64,000 bases of DNA from Methanosarcina sp. ERenArc_MAG2 (GCA_023955635.1 JAMXHR010000009.1:1-64000); one strand, 5' to 3'. Positions 1-17,847 are shown, counted from the first letter of the stretch. Program-made: numbers and translations. Notes: generated by a model from the letters alone, not told the origin.

Positions 1-2900
<2,900 letters not shown>

Positions 2901-3080
2901 ACACCTAACCAGGTCCAGTTAGCGTTCAATATACAGCACCTATACATGACTTCATGTACCTGCGTGTCAACACAGGCAATCCGTCCTTCCCCGAAAATTT
3001 ACTTTCCGGGTGCATTAGAGAATGAAATGGTTGAGGTTTTGTCGGTTTATCGGCATCTGGGTGGTGGGTTTTTTACGCTT
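2901..3080 (-). other. 16S-23S internal transcribed spacer without tRNA
   Basis: About 180 bp separate the mature 16S 3' end (anti-anti-Shine-Dalgarno CCTCCT at 3081) from the inferred 23S 5' end. I could not fold a tRNA-Ala or any other tRNA from it. It is long enough only for the processing stems of the two rRNAs. Confidence 0.75.
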
Positions 3081-4557
<1,477 letters not shown>

Positions 4558-4807
4558 TGTTAAACACACTAGATTGAAAATTAAAGGTCTTGGTCGCAGA
4601 AACTTGCACTAACAACTAGCAATTCAGTTATTCTAAGTTTCGCGATGATGTTTTATAGAAAAAAACTCTCACCGCCCAGAATTAACCGAACCGACAAAAT
4701 CCTCGTCAGACAGGAAATAACTCCTGGCTCCATTAAAAGATGAAAGAGATATAGTATAATTCAACTCGCACAATTGCTTTGTGTGAGGGATTCATACAAG
4801 ACGTTTC

Positions 4808-4826
4808 TTGTATATAAAGCTTTTCC
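4808..4826 (-). promoter_or_regulatory. Putative rRNA operon promoter (BRE/TATA)
   Basis: On the minus strand GAAAAGCTTTATATACAAG is a very good archaeal BRE plus TATA box. It would start transcription near 4785, about 230 nt upstream of mature 16S, a length suited to a precursor leader. A weaker AT-rich box (TTATACTATAT, about 4749-4760) could be a second start. Confidence 0.65.
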
Positions 4827-4979
4827 CCGAAAGGAAAATTGAACAAATTTGAAAGATGGAAAATGAATGAGTAAAAGATTTCAAAAGAGTTATACTTTCG
4901 AATCCTTAACTTCGTCCGTTTTTATGAACCATTGTTTGGAAAACAATGCTCCAAGGAACCATCTGATTCTGTTTTCAGA

Positions 4980-5033
4980 TTTCGTTTTTCAAGTTCCGTT
5001 TTTCGAACTTCGTTTTTCAAGTCCCGTTTTTCA
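4980..5033. repeat. Short degenerate tandem repeat
   Basis: Four consecutive 13-15-bp units of the form TTYCGTTTTTCRA occur between the rRNA promoter and leuA. They have no coding logic. Function is unknown; they may reflect slippage. Confidence 0.6.
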
Positions 5034-5123
5034 CATCTTAGATGCGTTGTGACGCCCCAAGAAGCAACCCTAGAAGGGGGTATTTAATATAAATAGTTTT
5101 CCGTTGAAGGCACAATGAAATAA

Positions 5124-5135
5124 AATTATATAAAA
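5124..5135 (+). promoter_or_regulatory. Putative TATA box for leuA
   Basis: The sequence AATTATATAAAA lies about 70 bp before the chosen leuA start. A start of transcription near 5158 would leave a leader of about 40 nt. Confidence 0.4.
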
Positions 5136-5200
5136 CCATTTAAAAATACACATGGAATTTATATACCAGAAGCGTACATTTATGTAGATGATTATCATGA

Positions 5201-6750
5201 ATGTACGAACTGAAAGAAGGGATCGATTTTTACATCGAATCCATGCAGAATAAAAAAGTAACTATTTTTGACACAACACTACGTGATGGAGAACAAACCC
5301 CTGGGGTATCCCTGACTTCTAATCAGAAGCTGGAAATTGCCCATCAACTTGACAAACTTGGGGTAGACATAATAGAAGCTGGATTTCCTATCTCGTCAGA
5401 AGGAGATAAAGAATCCGTAAAATCGATTTCTAATGCCGGACTGGATACCGAAGTCTGCGGACTCGCCCGTGTGTTGAAAAAAGATATCGATGCCTGTTTT
5501 GATAGCGACGTTGGCCTAGTGCATACTTTTGTTCCGACCTCAGATGTACAGAGGATATACACCATTAAAAAAGCCGGGAAGAAGTCATTCAACTGGCTGT
5601 GGAAGCTGTCCAGTACATCAAAGACCATGGACGGAAGTGTATGTTTTCTGCAATGGACGCTACAAGGACTGATCCTGAATACCTCATACAGGTTTTCAAA
5701 GCAGTCCAGGAAGCAGGATGTGATATCATTAACGTGCCAGATACTGTTGGCGTTATGGTGCCGTCCGCAATGTACAGACAGATAAAGGACATTGCAGCTG
5801 AAATAACAATTCCCATCGATGTGCATTGCCATAATGATTTCGGACTTGCGGTAGCAAACAGTCTCATGGCAGTCGAAGCAGGCGCTTCCCAGGTACAGGT
5901 CACGATAAATGGCATAGGCGAGAGGGCAGGAAATGCCGACCTTGCCCAAACGGTCATGAGCCTCAAGGCAATGTATGAGGCAAAAACAAACATTCGGACA
6001 GAATACCTTGTTGAAACCTCTAAAATGATTGAAAACTATACTGGAATCAGACTTCCTCCAAACACCCCTGTGGTCGGCCAGAATGCTTTTTCCCACGAGT
6101 CGGGAATCCACAGCCAGGGAGTACTTGAAAAATCCGATACCTTCGAACCCGGAATAATGACTCCGGAAATGGTAGGACACAGACGACGTATTGTCCTCGG
6201 CAAACATACCGGCAAACATGCAGTCAAGCAGTCCCTCGAATCTGCCGGGATAATAACAAATGACAAGCAGCTCGATGAGATTGTATCCAGAATCAAAGAG
6301 ATTGCAAACAAGGGCAAACAGATCACAGATGCTGACCTTTATGCGGTTGCTTCGGCCGTGCTTGGAAAAGCAAGTTCCGAAGAAGAACTGATTAAACTTA
6401 AAGAGGTATCTGTAATGACCGGCAACATCCTGACGCCCACGGCAGTGGTCAAGGCAGACATTCAAGGCAAAGAAGTCATTGCAGCAAGGACCGGAGTTGG
6501 CCCTGTAGATGCCGCCCTCAATGCTGTAAGAGATATACTGGGAGAAAGTAACCACTTTAAACTCCAGGATTTTAGAATCGATGCCATTACCGGAGGAGCA
6601 GATGCCCTTGCAGATGTGTACATAGGTCTTGAAAACGAACAGGGCAGAATTGTAACTGCCAGGTCTGCAAACACGGACATAGTTATGGCCTCCGTAGAAG
6701 CCCTTGTAAACGCCATGAACCTGCTGTATAAAAAGGAAGAAAAGATCTGA
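5201..6750 (+). CDS. leuA: 2-isopropylmalate synthase family (LeuA), one frameshift
   Basis: This is a DRE-TIM metallolyase that condenses acetyl-CoA with a 2-oxo acid, most likely 2-oxoisovalerate in leucine synthesis. Visible motifs are DTTLRDGEQTPG near the N-terminus and the metal-binding VHCHNDFG. A complete C-terminal LeuA dimer domain supports LeuA or CimA over a plain homocitrate synthase, which lacks it. The frame breaks in an A6 run at 5567-5572. One more A restores the ordinary sequence TIKKSREEVIQLAVEAV and joins both halves into about 517 residues. The start at 5201 lacks a strong ribosome-binding site, and an internal Met at 5243 is an alternative. Citramalate synthase (CimA) and homocitrate synthase are close relatives, so substrate is inferred. 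Confidence 0.85.
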
Positions 6751-6788
6751 ACTGACAGAAACGGCTAAAAGAGCTGGGAAAACTTCTA

Positions 6789-6848
6789 GTTCAAAATATG
6801 GTTCAAAGTATGGTTTAAAATATAGTTCAAAGTATAGTTCAAAGATAA
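6789..6848. repeat. 12-bp tandem repeat, 5 units
   Basis: Five exact-length units of GTTCAAARTATR fill the gap between leuA and the TatD gene. They lie after the leuA stop. They make a periodic open frame on the opposite strand that looks like a protein but is an artefact of the repeat. Confidence 0.8.
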
Positions 6849-6954
6849 TTTCAGACAAAAAATCGGATAAGGACTAATACCTATTCGTTTTTCAGGTTTG
6901 TATTCCACAAATTATGTATAAAAAGTAAAATAAAATGAGGTGGAATACAAATCC

Positions 6955-7713
6955 ATGCCTTATCCAATTATTGATTCTCATTGTCACCTTGATTTTCCAA
7001 AATTCAACCGCGATCGGGAAGAGACTATTTTCCGAGCCAGGGAAACAGGAGTTGTCGGAATGATCAATTCCGGAATTTCGCTGAAGGGTAACCGCATAAG
7101 TCTTGAACTTGCGGAAAAGCATGAAGATATTCATGTCACACTTGGCCTGAGTCCTGATATCGGTAGAGAAGGTAACGATAAAGAAATAAATGCTATCCTT
7201 TCCCAGATTGAAGCCAATGCAGGAAAAGCAGTTGGGATTGGGGAAGCCGGCCTTGATTTTCAGGACTGCAAAACAAAAGAGGAAAGGGAGAAGCAGACAG
7301 CGTCATTCAAAAAAATAATAGAGCTTGCAAAAGACCTGGACAAACCTCTTGTGGTGCATGCCCGAATGGCTGAAGCTGAAGTCCTGAAACTTGTCAGGGA
7401 TATAGATACAGTTATCTATCATTGTTACAGCGGCTCTGTTGAGACCATGAGGGAAATCGTAGATATGGGGTACTACATTTCCCTGGCAACCCTTGTCTGT
7501 TTTTCCGAGCATCACCGGGTTCTCGCAGCAGAGGTGCCACTTGAAAACCTTCTTCTGGAAACTGACAGTCCCTTCCTTTCTTCCCGCAAAGGCAGAAATG
7601 AGCCTGCCTTTATAGTGGATTCGATCCCTGTAGTAGCTCAACTTAAAGATATGGAACCTTCGGAAATTGCTAAATCCGCCACAGCAAATGCAAGCAGGGC
7701 TTTCAATATATAA
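6955..7713 (+). CDS. TatD-family metal-dependent hydrolase
   Basis: This is a TIM-barrel metal hydrolase of the TatD/amidohydrolase superfamily. TatD-type enzymes cleave DNA or phosphodiester bonds, but the archaeal members are little characterised. Family motifs appear in order: DSHCHLDF at the N-terminus (metal pair), GEAGLDF, VVHAR, YHCYSG and ETDSPFLS at the C-terminal metal site. Its length of 252 aa is normal. I chose the ATG at 6955 because GAGGTGG ends 12 nt before it; a GTG at 6940 would overlap that site. The gene follows leuA after a repeat-containing gap. Confidence 0.85.
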   Translation: MPYPIIDSHCHLDFPKFNRDREETIFRARETGVVGMINSGISLKGNRISLELAEKHEDIHVTLGLSPDIGREGNDKEINAILSQIEANAGKAVGIGEAGLDFQDCKTKEEREKQTASFKKIIELAKDLDKPLVVHARMAEAEVLKLVRDIDTVIYHCYSGSVETMREIVDMGYYISLATLVCFSEHHRVLAAEVPLENLLLETDSPFLSSRKGRNEPAFIVDSIPVVAQLKDMEPSEIAKSATANASRAFNI

Positions 7714-7785
7714 GGATTTAAAATAGTTCTAAAGAAAAAGAAATAAAAAAGAGCAAAAAGAGAGAGGAATATAGGAGGAAGAAAT

Positions 7786-8427
7786 ACGGAAGTCCGATAC
7801 ATTTGTCCCACAGCTTACGATTCAAGTGTCTATCTGGTAAATGGGAAGGTCCTTGTCGACGCGGGAATGAGTAGTGATCTGATTATTAAACAACTGGAGA
7901 AATATATCAAGCTTACAGACCTGAAACTCATAATTCTGACCCACTGTCATTATGACCATACAGCGGCAGCAGCAACAATCGCAGAAAAGAGCGGTGCAGA
8001 AATCGGGATACACAAAGCCGACCTTCAGGGCGTAAACGATGAATACCTGAGCGTATCCGTGCTTTTCGGAGACCGCGCACCTGCTGTCAAGCCTACAATT
8101 ACATATGAAGAAGGGGATAAAATTGACATAGGAAATGGGGAACAGCTGGAAGTTATCCACACACCTGGCCACTCAAAGGGGAGTATTTGCCTCTATGAAC
8201 CGGTTTCAAAAAGTCTCTTCTCCGGGGACACTGTATTTCCGGGTGGAGGGTTCGGGAGAATGGATTTTGAGGGCTCAGAACCTGAAAAGATGCTTAGCTC
8301 GGTGGAAAAACTAACAAAACTTGATGTAAAAACCCTGTATTCTGGACACGGAGCCCCTGCGGACAGGGAAGGAAACAACCAGATCATGGCCTCGTACAGG
8401 ATGCTGAGAATGATGATGGGAGTATGA
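7786..8427 (+). CDS. Metallo-beta-lactamase-fold hydrolase, start codon apparently lost
   Basis: This is a cytosolic MBL-fold hydrolase of the glyoxalase II-like group. Visible zinc ligands are THCHYDH, the His of GHSKG, the Asp of FSGDTVFPGG and the final His of YSGHGAPAD. Conserved sequence (YICPTAYDSSVYLVNGKVLVDAG) extends upstream of the first in-frame ATG at 7867, where a normal strand of the fold is needed. The expected start lies about 7 nt after a strong GGAGG at 7774-7778, but the bases read AATACGGAA. One missing G (AATGACGGAA) would supply the ATG. I therefore begin at the ACG codon at 7786. Substrate is unknown. Confidence 0.75.
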   Translation, partial: TEVRYICPTAYDSSVYLVNGKVLVDAGMSSDLIIKQLEKYIKLTDLKLIILTHCHYDHTAAAATIAEKSGAEIGIHKADLQGVNDEYLSVSVLFGDRAPAVKPTITYEEGDKIDIGNGEQLEVIHTPGHSKGSICLYEPVSKSLFSGDTVFPGGGFGRMDFEGSEPEKMLSSVEKLTKLDVKTLYSGHGAPADREGNNQIMASYRMLRMMMGV

Positions 8428-8531
8428 AGACGGCCCTGGAAGACAGTCTGAGAAGAAGAACCGGATATGAGAATAATCCCACTGCCTGTCTAACCGGGGA
8501 TTGAATCGAATGAGGAGCCTGGAAGCACATT

Positions 8532-10843
8532 ATGGCGAAAGATACGGAAGTTTCAAAAGAAAATAAAAAATTCAGCCTGGAGAAACCGGATAAAAAGAGG
8601 CTGAACAGAAAAACCGGTTTTTTTGTCCCAAAAAAAATGGAAGTAAGACAAGAAACAGTAGAAGAAGCACAATTAGAAACGAGGTCCAAGACAAAATACG
8701 AAAAAGCAGACGGACAGAAAACAGAAGCAAAGTCCTCAGCAGATACAGATAAAAAACCGGAAAAAAGATCCAGAATTAAGACCGGAAAAAGGGCAAAAAA
8801 ATCAGAAAAGTCTGTTTCTTCACGCACACCTACATTAGAATTCCTTCCAATGAGCCCTGAAGAAGTAAGATCTCGCGGCTGGAAGGAACTGGACATTATC
8901 CTGGTAACCGGAGATGCTTATGTAGATCATTCCAGCTTCGGCACCGCGATAATAGGAAGGGTGCTTGAAGACGCTGGATTCAGGGTCGGAATAATTGCCC
9001 AGCCGCGGTGGGACAGCCCTGAAGACTTCAGAAAACTTGGAAAGCCCAGACTTTTCTTTTCCGTAAGCGCCGGAAATACTGACTCAATGGTCAGCAACCT
9101 GACCCCGGGCCTGAAGCCTAGAGAGAAGGATGCATATTCCCCTGGAGGCAAAACAGGGCTTCGCCCGAACCGAGCTACAATCATTTACTCAAACAGGATA
9201 AAAGAAGCTTTTCCTGAAGTGCCTATCGTGCTGGGGGTATTGAGGCTTCCTTACGACGCTTTGCCCATTACGATTATCTTTCAGACAAGGTCAGACAATC
9301 CATTCTGGCTGATGCGCCTGCCGATCTTGTGGTCTACGGCATGGGAGAACTTCAGATCGTAGAAATTGCAAGGCGCTTACAGGCCGAGGAAAGTATCAGA
9401 GATGTAAAAGACATTCCGGGAACAGCCTGGAAGATGGAAGTTAAAGCCTGGAAAGAACTCAAAGAAAGAGGCAAAAAGACAGAGAAAGAACAGAAGGAAC
9501 AGGATGTACCTGAACAAAAATATGGGAAAACAACTGCAGAGACAGCCGAATTTTTAGAAGAATACGTTGAAATCCCTTCTTTTTCCGACGTTTCTCAGGA
9601 TAGAGTAGCCTTTGCAGAGGCTTTCCGCAAATATTTCATGGAACAGAATCCTGTTACTGGAAAAGGTGTTTTCCAGCCTCACCCGAAAACCGTCATTGTG
9701 CAGAACAGGCCTATGCGTCTCCTGACAGATGCTGAAATGGACCATGTATATGAGTTGCCGTTCACTGGTGAAGCCCACCCTTCCTATACAGAATCTATCC
9801 CTGCCCTGGAAATGGTAAAATTCTCCCTTACAACGCACAGAGGCTGCTTCGGAGGCTGCACCTTCTGTGCAATTACACAGCACCAAGGACGCACGATTGC
9901 AAGCCGCAGCATCGACTCCGTCCTGAGAGAAGCAAAAAAACTTACAGAAAAACCGGATTTCAAAGGCATTATAAATGGGGTAGGCGGCCCCAGCGCCAAC
10001 ATGTACGGCATGGAGTGTAAAACCTGGGAGAAGAAAGGAGCCTGCCTGGATAAGTCCTGCCTTTACCCCCGTATCTGTCCTGCTCTGGACACCAGCCATA
10101 AAAAGCTGCTCGAACTCCTGCGCCGCCTGCGCGAACTTCCAGGAGTCAAGCAGGTCTTTACAGGCTATGGAGTACGCTACGACCTGGCTCTTGAGGATGA
10201 AGAGTATCTCGAAGAACTTTGCGCCCACCACATTAGCGGACAGTTGAGAATCGCACCTGAACATTTCTCAAAACGAGTCACGAATGCAATGTGCAAACCC
10301 GGCAGAGAAGTCTATGAAAAATTTGCCGAAAAATTTACAACTCTCAACAGGAAGTGCGGCAAGCGACAGTACGTTGTAAACTACCTGATGTCAGGCCACC
10401 CGGGATGCACTCTTGAGGATATGATCGAAATGGCAGAGTATGTGCGGGACCATGGAGGCTATACAGAACAGGTACAGGATTTTACCCCTACCCCTATGAC
10501 CGTATCGACCTGTATGTATTACACAGGGCTTGACCCGTTCACCGGCAAAAAAATATACGTTGCACGGAACAAAAAAGAAAAAGTCATGCAAAGAGCCCTT
10601 ATGCACTACAGGAGCCCTGCAAACTATGAGCTTGTATATGAAGCCCTGGAAAAAGCGGGAAGACTCGACCTTGTAGGAAATGCCCATAAGTGTTTGATAA
10701 GGAGAAAAAAGGGTAAAAGATTTATGATAGCTCAAAAAAAGATAAAAATGATAGTATCAAACTGCAGAAAGATTATTTTTGCACCACAACGTGAAAAGGC
10801 GCTTCGGGAATTTTTGTTCCTAAAGTGCCTTTGCTTCATGTAA
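8532..10843 (+). CDS. YgiQ-family (UPF0313) radical SAM protein, one frameshift
   Basis: This is a radical SAM protein with an N-terminal cobalamin-binding-like domain. The first 95 residues are a Lys/Glu-rich extension. The core begins [14 protein letters not shown], as in YgiQ. The iron-sulfur motif CFGGCTFC (Cx3Cx2C) and the rest of the SAM barrel follow. The frame breaks in a G5 run at 9233-9237; one more G restores [18 protein letters not shown]. The end may also be shifted: after an A6 run near 10706 one extra A would stop the protein at once (RRKKG), and the present tail runs through a terminator-like hairpin. The SD before the ATG at 8532 (GGAGCCTGGAAG) is acceptable. The biochemical function of the family is not settled. 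Confidence 0.8.
10794..10832. terminator. Hairpin between convergent genes
   Basis: AAGGCGCTT pairs with AAGTGCCTT around a second small stem GGGAA/TTCCT. It sits at the junction of the ygiQ-like gene and the convergent flavin-binding gene. It could end transcription on both strands. Confidence 0.5.
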
Positions 10844-10856
10844 CTATAGCATATGG

Positions 10857-11390
10857 TTACCGCGTTTTCGAGTTAAATAATTTTTCAGGCTCCACCGAGT
10901 TTTCTTTGGCCGTCATTCCCTGCAAAGTTATCCGATAAATCGAAACCATATTCCCATCAAGTGAAGAGCGATACTTCTCAATCAAAGTGCTGGTTAAAGG
11001 ATTACTGTAATACTTCAGCATATATTTGTCAAGCAGTTTCTGGAGTGCTTCGGCTGCTTCTTTGGAGTCAGTCACCTTTTCAGCCTTTCCAAAAAGCATT
11101 ACGCTCATGTATGCCGTATCTGCGTGACAGGGCACCGGGTCAGTCACGGTACCATGTTCCTTATATATAGTGAAACATACGAGAGGATTTTGGGAAAGAA
11201 TATTTTCCTTTTTACCCGACCCCATACCATGAAAGTAAACAGAACCTTTGTGCCATACATAATTCATCGGAACAGCGTACGGGAAATTACCATTTACCAT
11301 TCCAAGCACGCCGGTTCTTTCTCGCAAAAGAAACGTTTCGATTTTCTTCGTATCTGTGCAGTTTCTCTGTGTATAACTAACCTGCTCCAT
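10857..11390 (-). CDS. Pyridoxamine 5'-phosphate oxidase-like flavin-binding protein (NimA-type)
   Basis: This 177-aa protein has the split-barrel fold of the PNPOx-like family that includes 5-nitroimidazole reductases. The region VLGMVNGNFPYAVPMNYVW is the characteristic N-terminal strand pair, followed by VYFHGMGSGKK, which contacts FMN phosphate in relatives. I chose the ATG at 11390 because GGAAGGGTG precedes it at good distance; a start further upstream at 11447 would add an unlikely extension. It lies downstream of the anf genes on the same strand, 217 bp after the AnfO-like gene. A role in nitrogenase redox support is possible but unproven. Confidence 0.75.
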   Translation of the reverse strand: MEQVSYTQRNCTDTKKIETFLLRERTGVLGMVNGNFPYAVPMNYVWHKGSVYFHGMGSGKKENILSQNPLVCFTIYKEHGTVTDPVPCHADTAYMSVMLFGKAEKVTDSKEAAEALQKLLDKYMLKYYSNPLTSTLIEKYRSSLDGNMVSIYRITLQGMTAKENSVEPEKLFNSKTR

Positions 11391-11607
11391 TAAAGTACAC
11401 CCTTCCTGTACATTTTTTCCAGTTGTGTAAGAAACATATTCATCCACTTATTGTCTTGTTCGGTATGTTCTAGGTGAATAAGCAGTTCTTCCGGAACCGT
11501 ATCATATGGAAAGAGAATTAACTAAAAGCAAAGGCGTAAAACCGTTTGAGCAATCATCCGCGCTCAAGACCAAAAATGTGACATTATTATAACTTTAGTT
11601 GTAACAT

Positions 11608-12237
11608 TCACAAAGTTTGCACATGTATTATTCTAACGGTCTTTTTATTCGGTAGTACATTTACAGTTTCATATTCAAGCCCCAAGACGCCAAAATCTTT
11701 GTCAAACCACTTTGGAACATGACTGCAAATGACATCCAGCCTATTGAACTCTCCATTTTTCAGATAGGGAATCAGAATTTTCTTTGAAGTCAACTGCGGA
11801 TTCTTTGAAAGGATTTCTTCCATATTAAGACAAAAATCACCTTTATACATACCAGGTTCCAAAAATTGCACGATATCGAATTTGCAGGGTTTCTCCTGCT
11901 GCTCCTCAATTACCTCAAGCATTTCTTTTTTGACTGAATCGAGAACATCCAAAGCGCAATTTTTTACAAGGAATATTTCAAAGCCCGCTGCTTCAAAAAT
12001 ACCGAACGCTATCCCTGGGATTTCACTGGCAACCACTATTTTCACATCATCAAGCTGCTTTATGGTATCTGCCACAGCCATGCGTACCGCAGCAATACCC
12101 TTTGCGTTGCAAACTTTATTTTCAAAACGGTTCATGACTTTCCATTCCCCGCCGTCGTTCTCATATGTTGCAACGAATCCAGGTTCAAATATTGAACTCG
12201 TTTTTTGGTTACTGCTTTCTACAACTGCAATTTTCAA
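11608..12237 (-). CDS. anfO: AnfO-like Fe-only nitrogenase accessory protein
   Basis: The 209-aa protein begins KIAVVESSNQKTSSIFEPGF and continues ATYENDGGEWKVMNRF. This resembles the opening of AnfO, a protein found only with alternative nitrogenases and thought to help them function; its exact role is unknown. The central part also resembles dinitrogenase iron-molybdenum cofactor-binding folds (VASEIPGIAFGIFEAAGF). I prefer the TTG start at 12237, preceded by AAAGGAGGA, over the ATG at 12267, because relatives start MKIA. It is co-oriented with anfK but separated from it by 395 bp holding a hairpin and an IS end, so it may have its own promoter. Confidence 0.7.
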   Translation of the reverse strand: MKIAVVESSNQKTSSIFEPGFVATYENDGGEWKVMNRFENKVCNAKGIAAVRMAVADTIKQLDDVKIVVASEIPGIAFGIFEAAGFEIFLVKNCALDVLDSVKKEMLEVIEEQQEKPCKFDIVQFLEPGMYKGDFCLNMEEILSKNPQLTSKKILIPYLKNGEFNRLDVICSHVPKWFDKDFGVLGLEYETVNVLPNKKTVRIIHVQTL

Positions 12238-12380
12238 GACACATCCTCCTTTCTTGTTGCAATTCATGATGATTTCAGGCTGAGATAAAAATAGTTGCTC
12301 GCCGTCAGAACTATCTGCTCGATTTACGTAAGCCCTACGGGATTAACTCCGTAATCATAGGAATATATCCATGTAACGAC

Positions 12381-12425
12381 GCAAAAATACCCCGTTGCTT
12401 GCAGCGAGATGCGCCAGCGAAATTT
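12381..12425 (-). mobile_element. Remnant end of IS200/IS605-type element
   Basis: The complement (TCGCTGGCGCATCTCGCTG, CAAGCAACGGGGTA) closely matches the left end of the element at 18507 and of the derivative at 57779, including the hairpin arms CCCCGCTG and CAACGGGG. No transposase or matching right end is present. The rest of 12238-12632 apart from the hairpin at 12554 shows nothing I recognise. Confidence 0.65.
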
Positions 12426-12553
12426 TAATTCGGATCCTCTTCTTAGTGATTCTGCCAGAACATGATAACTATCGAGAACTGGCAGGATTGGGATAAAATC
12501 TCAGCTAAGTTTTACAATATTTGATTGTCGGATCCTAATGCATTTAATACTCT

Positions 12554-12628
12554 AGTCACGCCTGTAATTATTGCAACAAAAACAATTTAGTAGCTCATTG
12601 AGTTGTTGCATTATTTAGCCTCGTGACT
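12554..12628 (-). other. Large imperfect stem-loop directly after anfK
   Basis: Arms at 12554-12578 and 12604-12628 are imperfect inverted repeats: AGTCACG pairs with CGTGACT and TGCAACA with TGTTGCA, around a loop of about 25 nt. It starts 5 nt after the anfK stop codon. It could terminate transcription or stabilise the 3' end of the anfHDGK message. Confidence 0.55.
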
Positions 12629-12632
12629 ATCC

Positions 12633-14020
<1,388 letters not shown>

Positions 14021-14035
14021 AATATTTCCCCTTTC

Positions 14036-14386
14036 TTAATAGAGCGGGTTAGTAAGTTCTTTATTCAGTGACCCTTTAATGGTTAAGTAGTCCATACGCT
14101 CTTTGAGTCCTTGCATGAGCAGCTTGATATCTTTTTTGTCCATCGTGGCCAACCATGGGCATGTATTTTTGAAACCCTTAGCCAGAAACACAGCATCCAC
14201 CCAATAGCATCTGTCCGCCGGAGTTTCGAGTTCAACGGGTTCCTCACACAATAACTGCATGGTTTTTGTAAGGATTCCCTCGTTCTGCTTCTCTCTGTCC
14301 CAGGCACGGGAGTGAAACTGCCACAGACACCATTTCATAATATAATCCACCAGTTGCTCGATCCTGTCTTTCATAATATCATCCAT
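14036..14386 (-). CDS. anfG: Fe-only nitrogenase delta subunit AnfG
   Basis: The delta subunit occurs only in V- and Fe-only nitrogenases and lies between the D and K genes. The segments [25 protein letters not shown] and [14 protein letters not shown] match the AnfG pattern of Azotobacter rather than VnfG, which has CLWQFFSRTWDRE and a different middle. This is the best evidence that the system is the Fe-only enzyme. I chose the ATG at 14386 because GGAGGTG is well placed before it; a longer start at 14404 would overlap the anfD stop. The gene is 15 bp from anfK, so the operon is tight. Confidence 0.92.
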   Translation of the reverse strand: MDDIMKDRIEQLVDYIMKWCLWQFHSRAWDREKQNEGILTKTMQLLCEEPVELETPADRCYWVDAVFLAKGFKNTCPWLATMDKKDIKLLMQGLKERMDYLTIKGSLNKELTNPLY

Positions 14387-14403
14387 GAATGACATCACCT
14401 CCA

Positions 14404-16389
<1,986 letters not shown>

Positions 16390-16401
16390 AGTTGCATCTC
16401 C

Positions 16402-16719
16402 TTAAAGACCTGGAACTCCAGTACGTATTGTGTACGCATCGTCAACGGGAGTTACAAAAATTTTACCGTCTCCGTAATTACCAGTGTATGCTTTGCATTT
16501 GATAAGTTTAACAACTTCTTCAACAGACTTATCTTCTACAACTAGCATAATCATGGTTTTAGGAAGTTCATCATAGTGCGTCGTTCCTACCGTGATCCCA
16601 TTCTGTTTTCCACGACCAAATACATTTATTTTTGTTAGTGAGATAAAACCAGCCTCTTCGAGTCCTTCAGTAACTTCATCAGTGGTTTCAGGGCGTAATA
16701 TAGCTCTGATCATTTTCAT
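16402..16719 (-). CDS. nifI1: PII-family nitrogen regulator NifI1
   Basis: The partner of NifI2 in post-translational control of nitrogenase. The 105-aa PII protein begins MKMIRAILRPETTDEV, has VFGRGKQNGITVG before the T-loop, and ends YGDGKIFVTPVDDAYTIRTG. I chose the ATG at 16719 because GGAGG stands 6 nt before it; the upstream ATG at 16746 lacks that. The gap to nifI2 is 12 bp. Confidence 0.92.
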   Translation of the reverse strand: MKMIRAILRPETTDEVTEGLEEAGFISLTKINVFGRGKQNGITVGTTHYDELPKTMIMLVVEDKSVEEVVKLIKCKAYTGNYGDGKIFVTPVDDAYTIRTGVPGL

Positions 16720-16855
16720 ATGAAACCTCCTTTTCCCGCCGAACAAAATTTATAATACGAAACTTCATCCGGCGGCAAATGAAATTTTGTGTGTTTACAA
16801 TGAAGTTTTACGCTGCGTGTGGAGAATGAAATTGCATGAATGGCTTTTTGCATGA

Positions 16856-17704
<849 letters not shown>

Positions 17705-17710
17705 TTATAG

Positions 17711-17771
17711 AGCTCATCCCAAAACTCACAATTTGCCTCTTTGGACATTATATTTTGAACAATCAATCGAG
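17711..17771. mobile_element. MITE-like end fragment in the anfH leader
   Basis: The sequence starts GAGCTCATCCCAAAACT and carries AATCAATCGAG 50 bp later. Both match the left half of the inverted-repeat element at 26913-27043 in sequence and spacing. It ends 22 bp before the anfH ATG, so the operon leader is partly mobile-element DNA. Confidence 0.55.
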
Positions 17772-17847
17772 TTACTCAATAGAATATTGAGATTTTTCCT
17801 GTGTTGCTGACTTCTTTTTTTGCGCCCCCCATATTAATTTATTAAGT

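Larger units (their letters stand above)
4558..5200. other. Divergent intergenic region: rRNA leader and leuA upstream
   Basis: No gene is supported here. It holds the rRNA leader and promoter on the minus strand, a short repeat array at 4980-5033, and a TATA element for leuA on the plus strand. A short open frame at 4867-5052 consists partly of the repeats and resembles no protein. Confidence 0.6.

Noticed and set aside
2901-3080. tRNA-Ala in the rRNA spacer
   Set aside because: No cloverleaf, no GGTTCRANNCC T-arm on the transcribed strand.
5344-6858. A 504-codon open frame antisense to leuA
   Set aside because: It mirrors the codon bias of leuA on the other strand, starts in the 12-bp minisatellite, and has a Cys/Phe-rich composition unlike a real protein.
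9554-10264. A 236-codon frame antisense to the radical SAM gene
   Set aside because: It is a shadow of a strongly conserved gene and has no independent signals.
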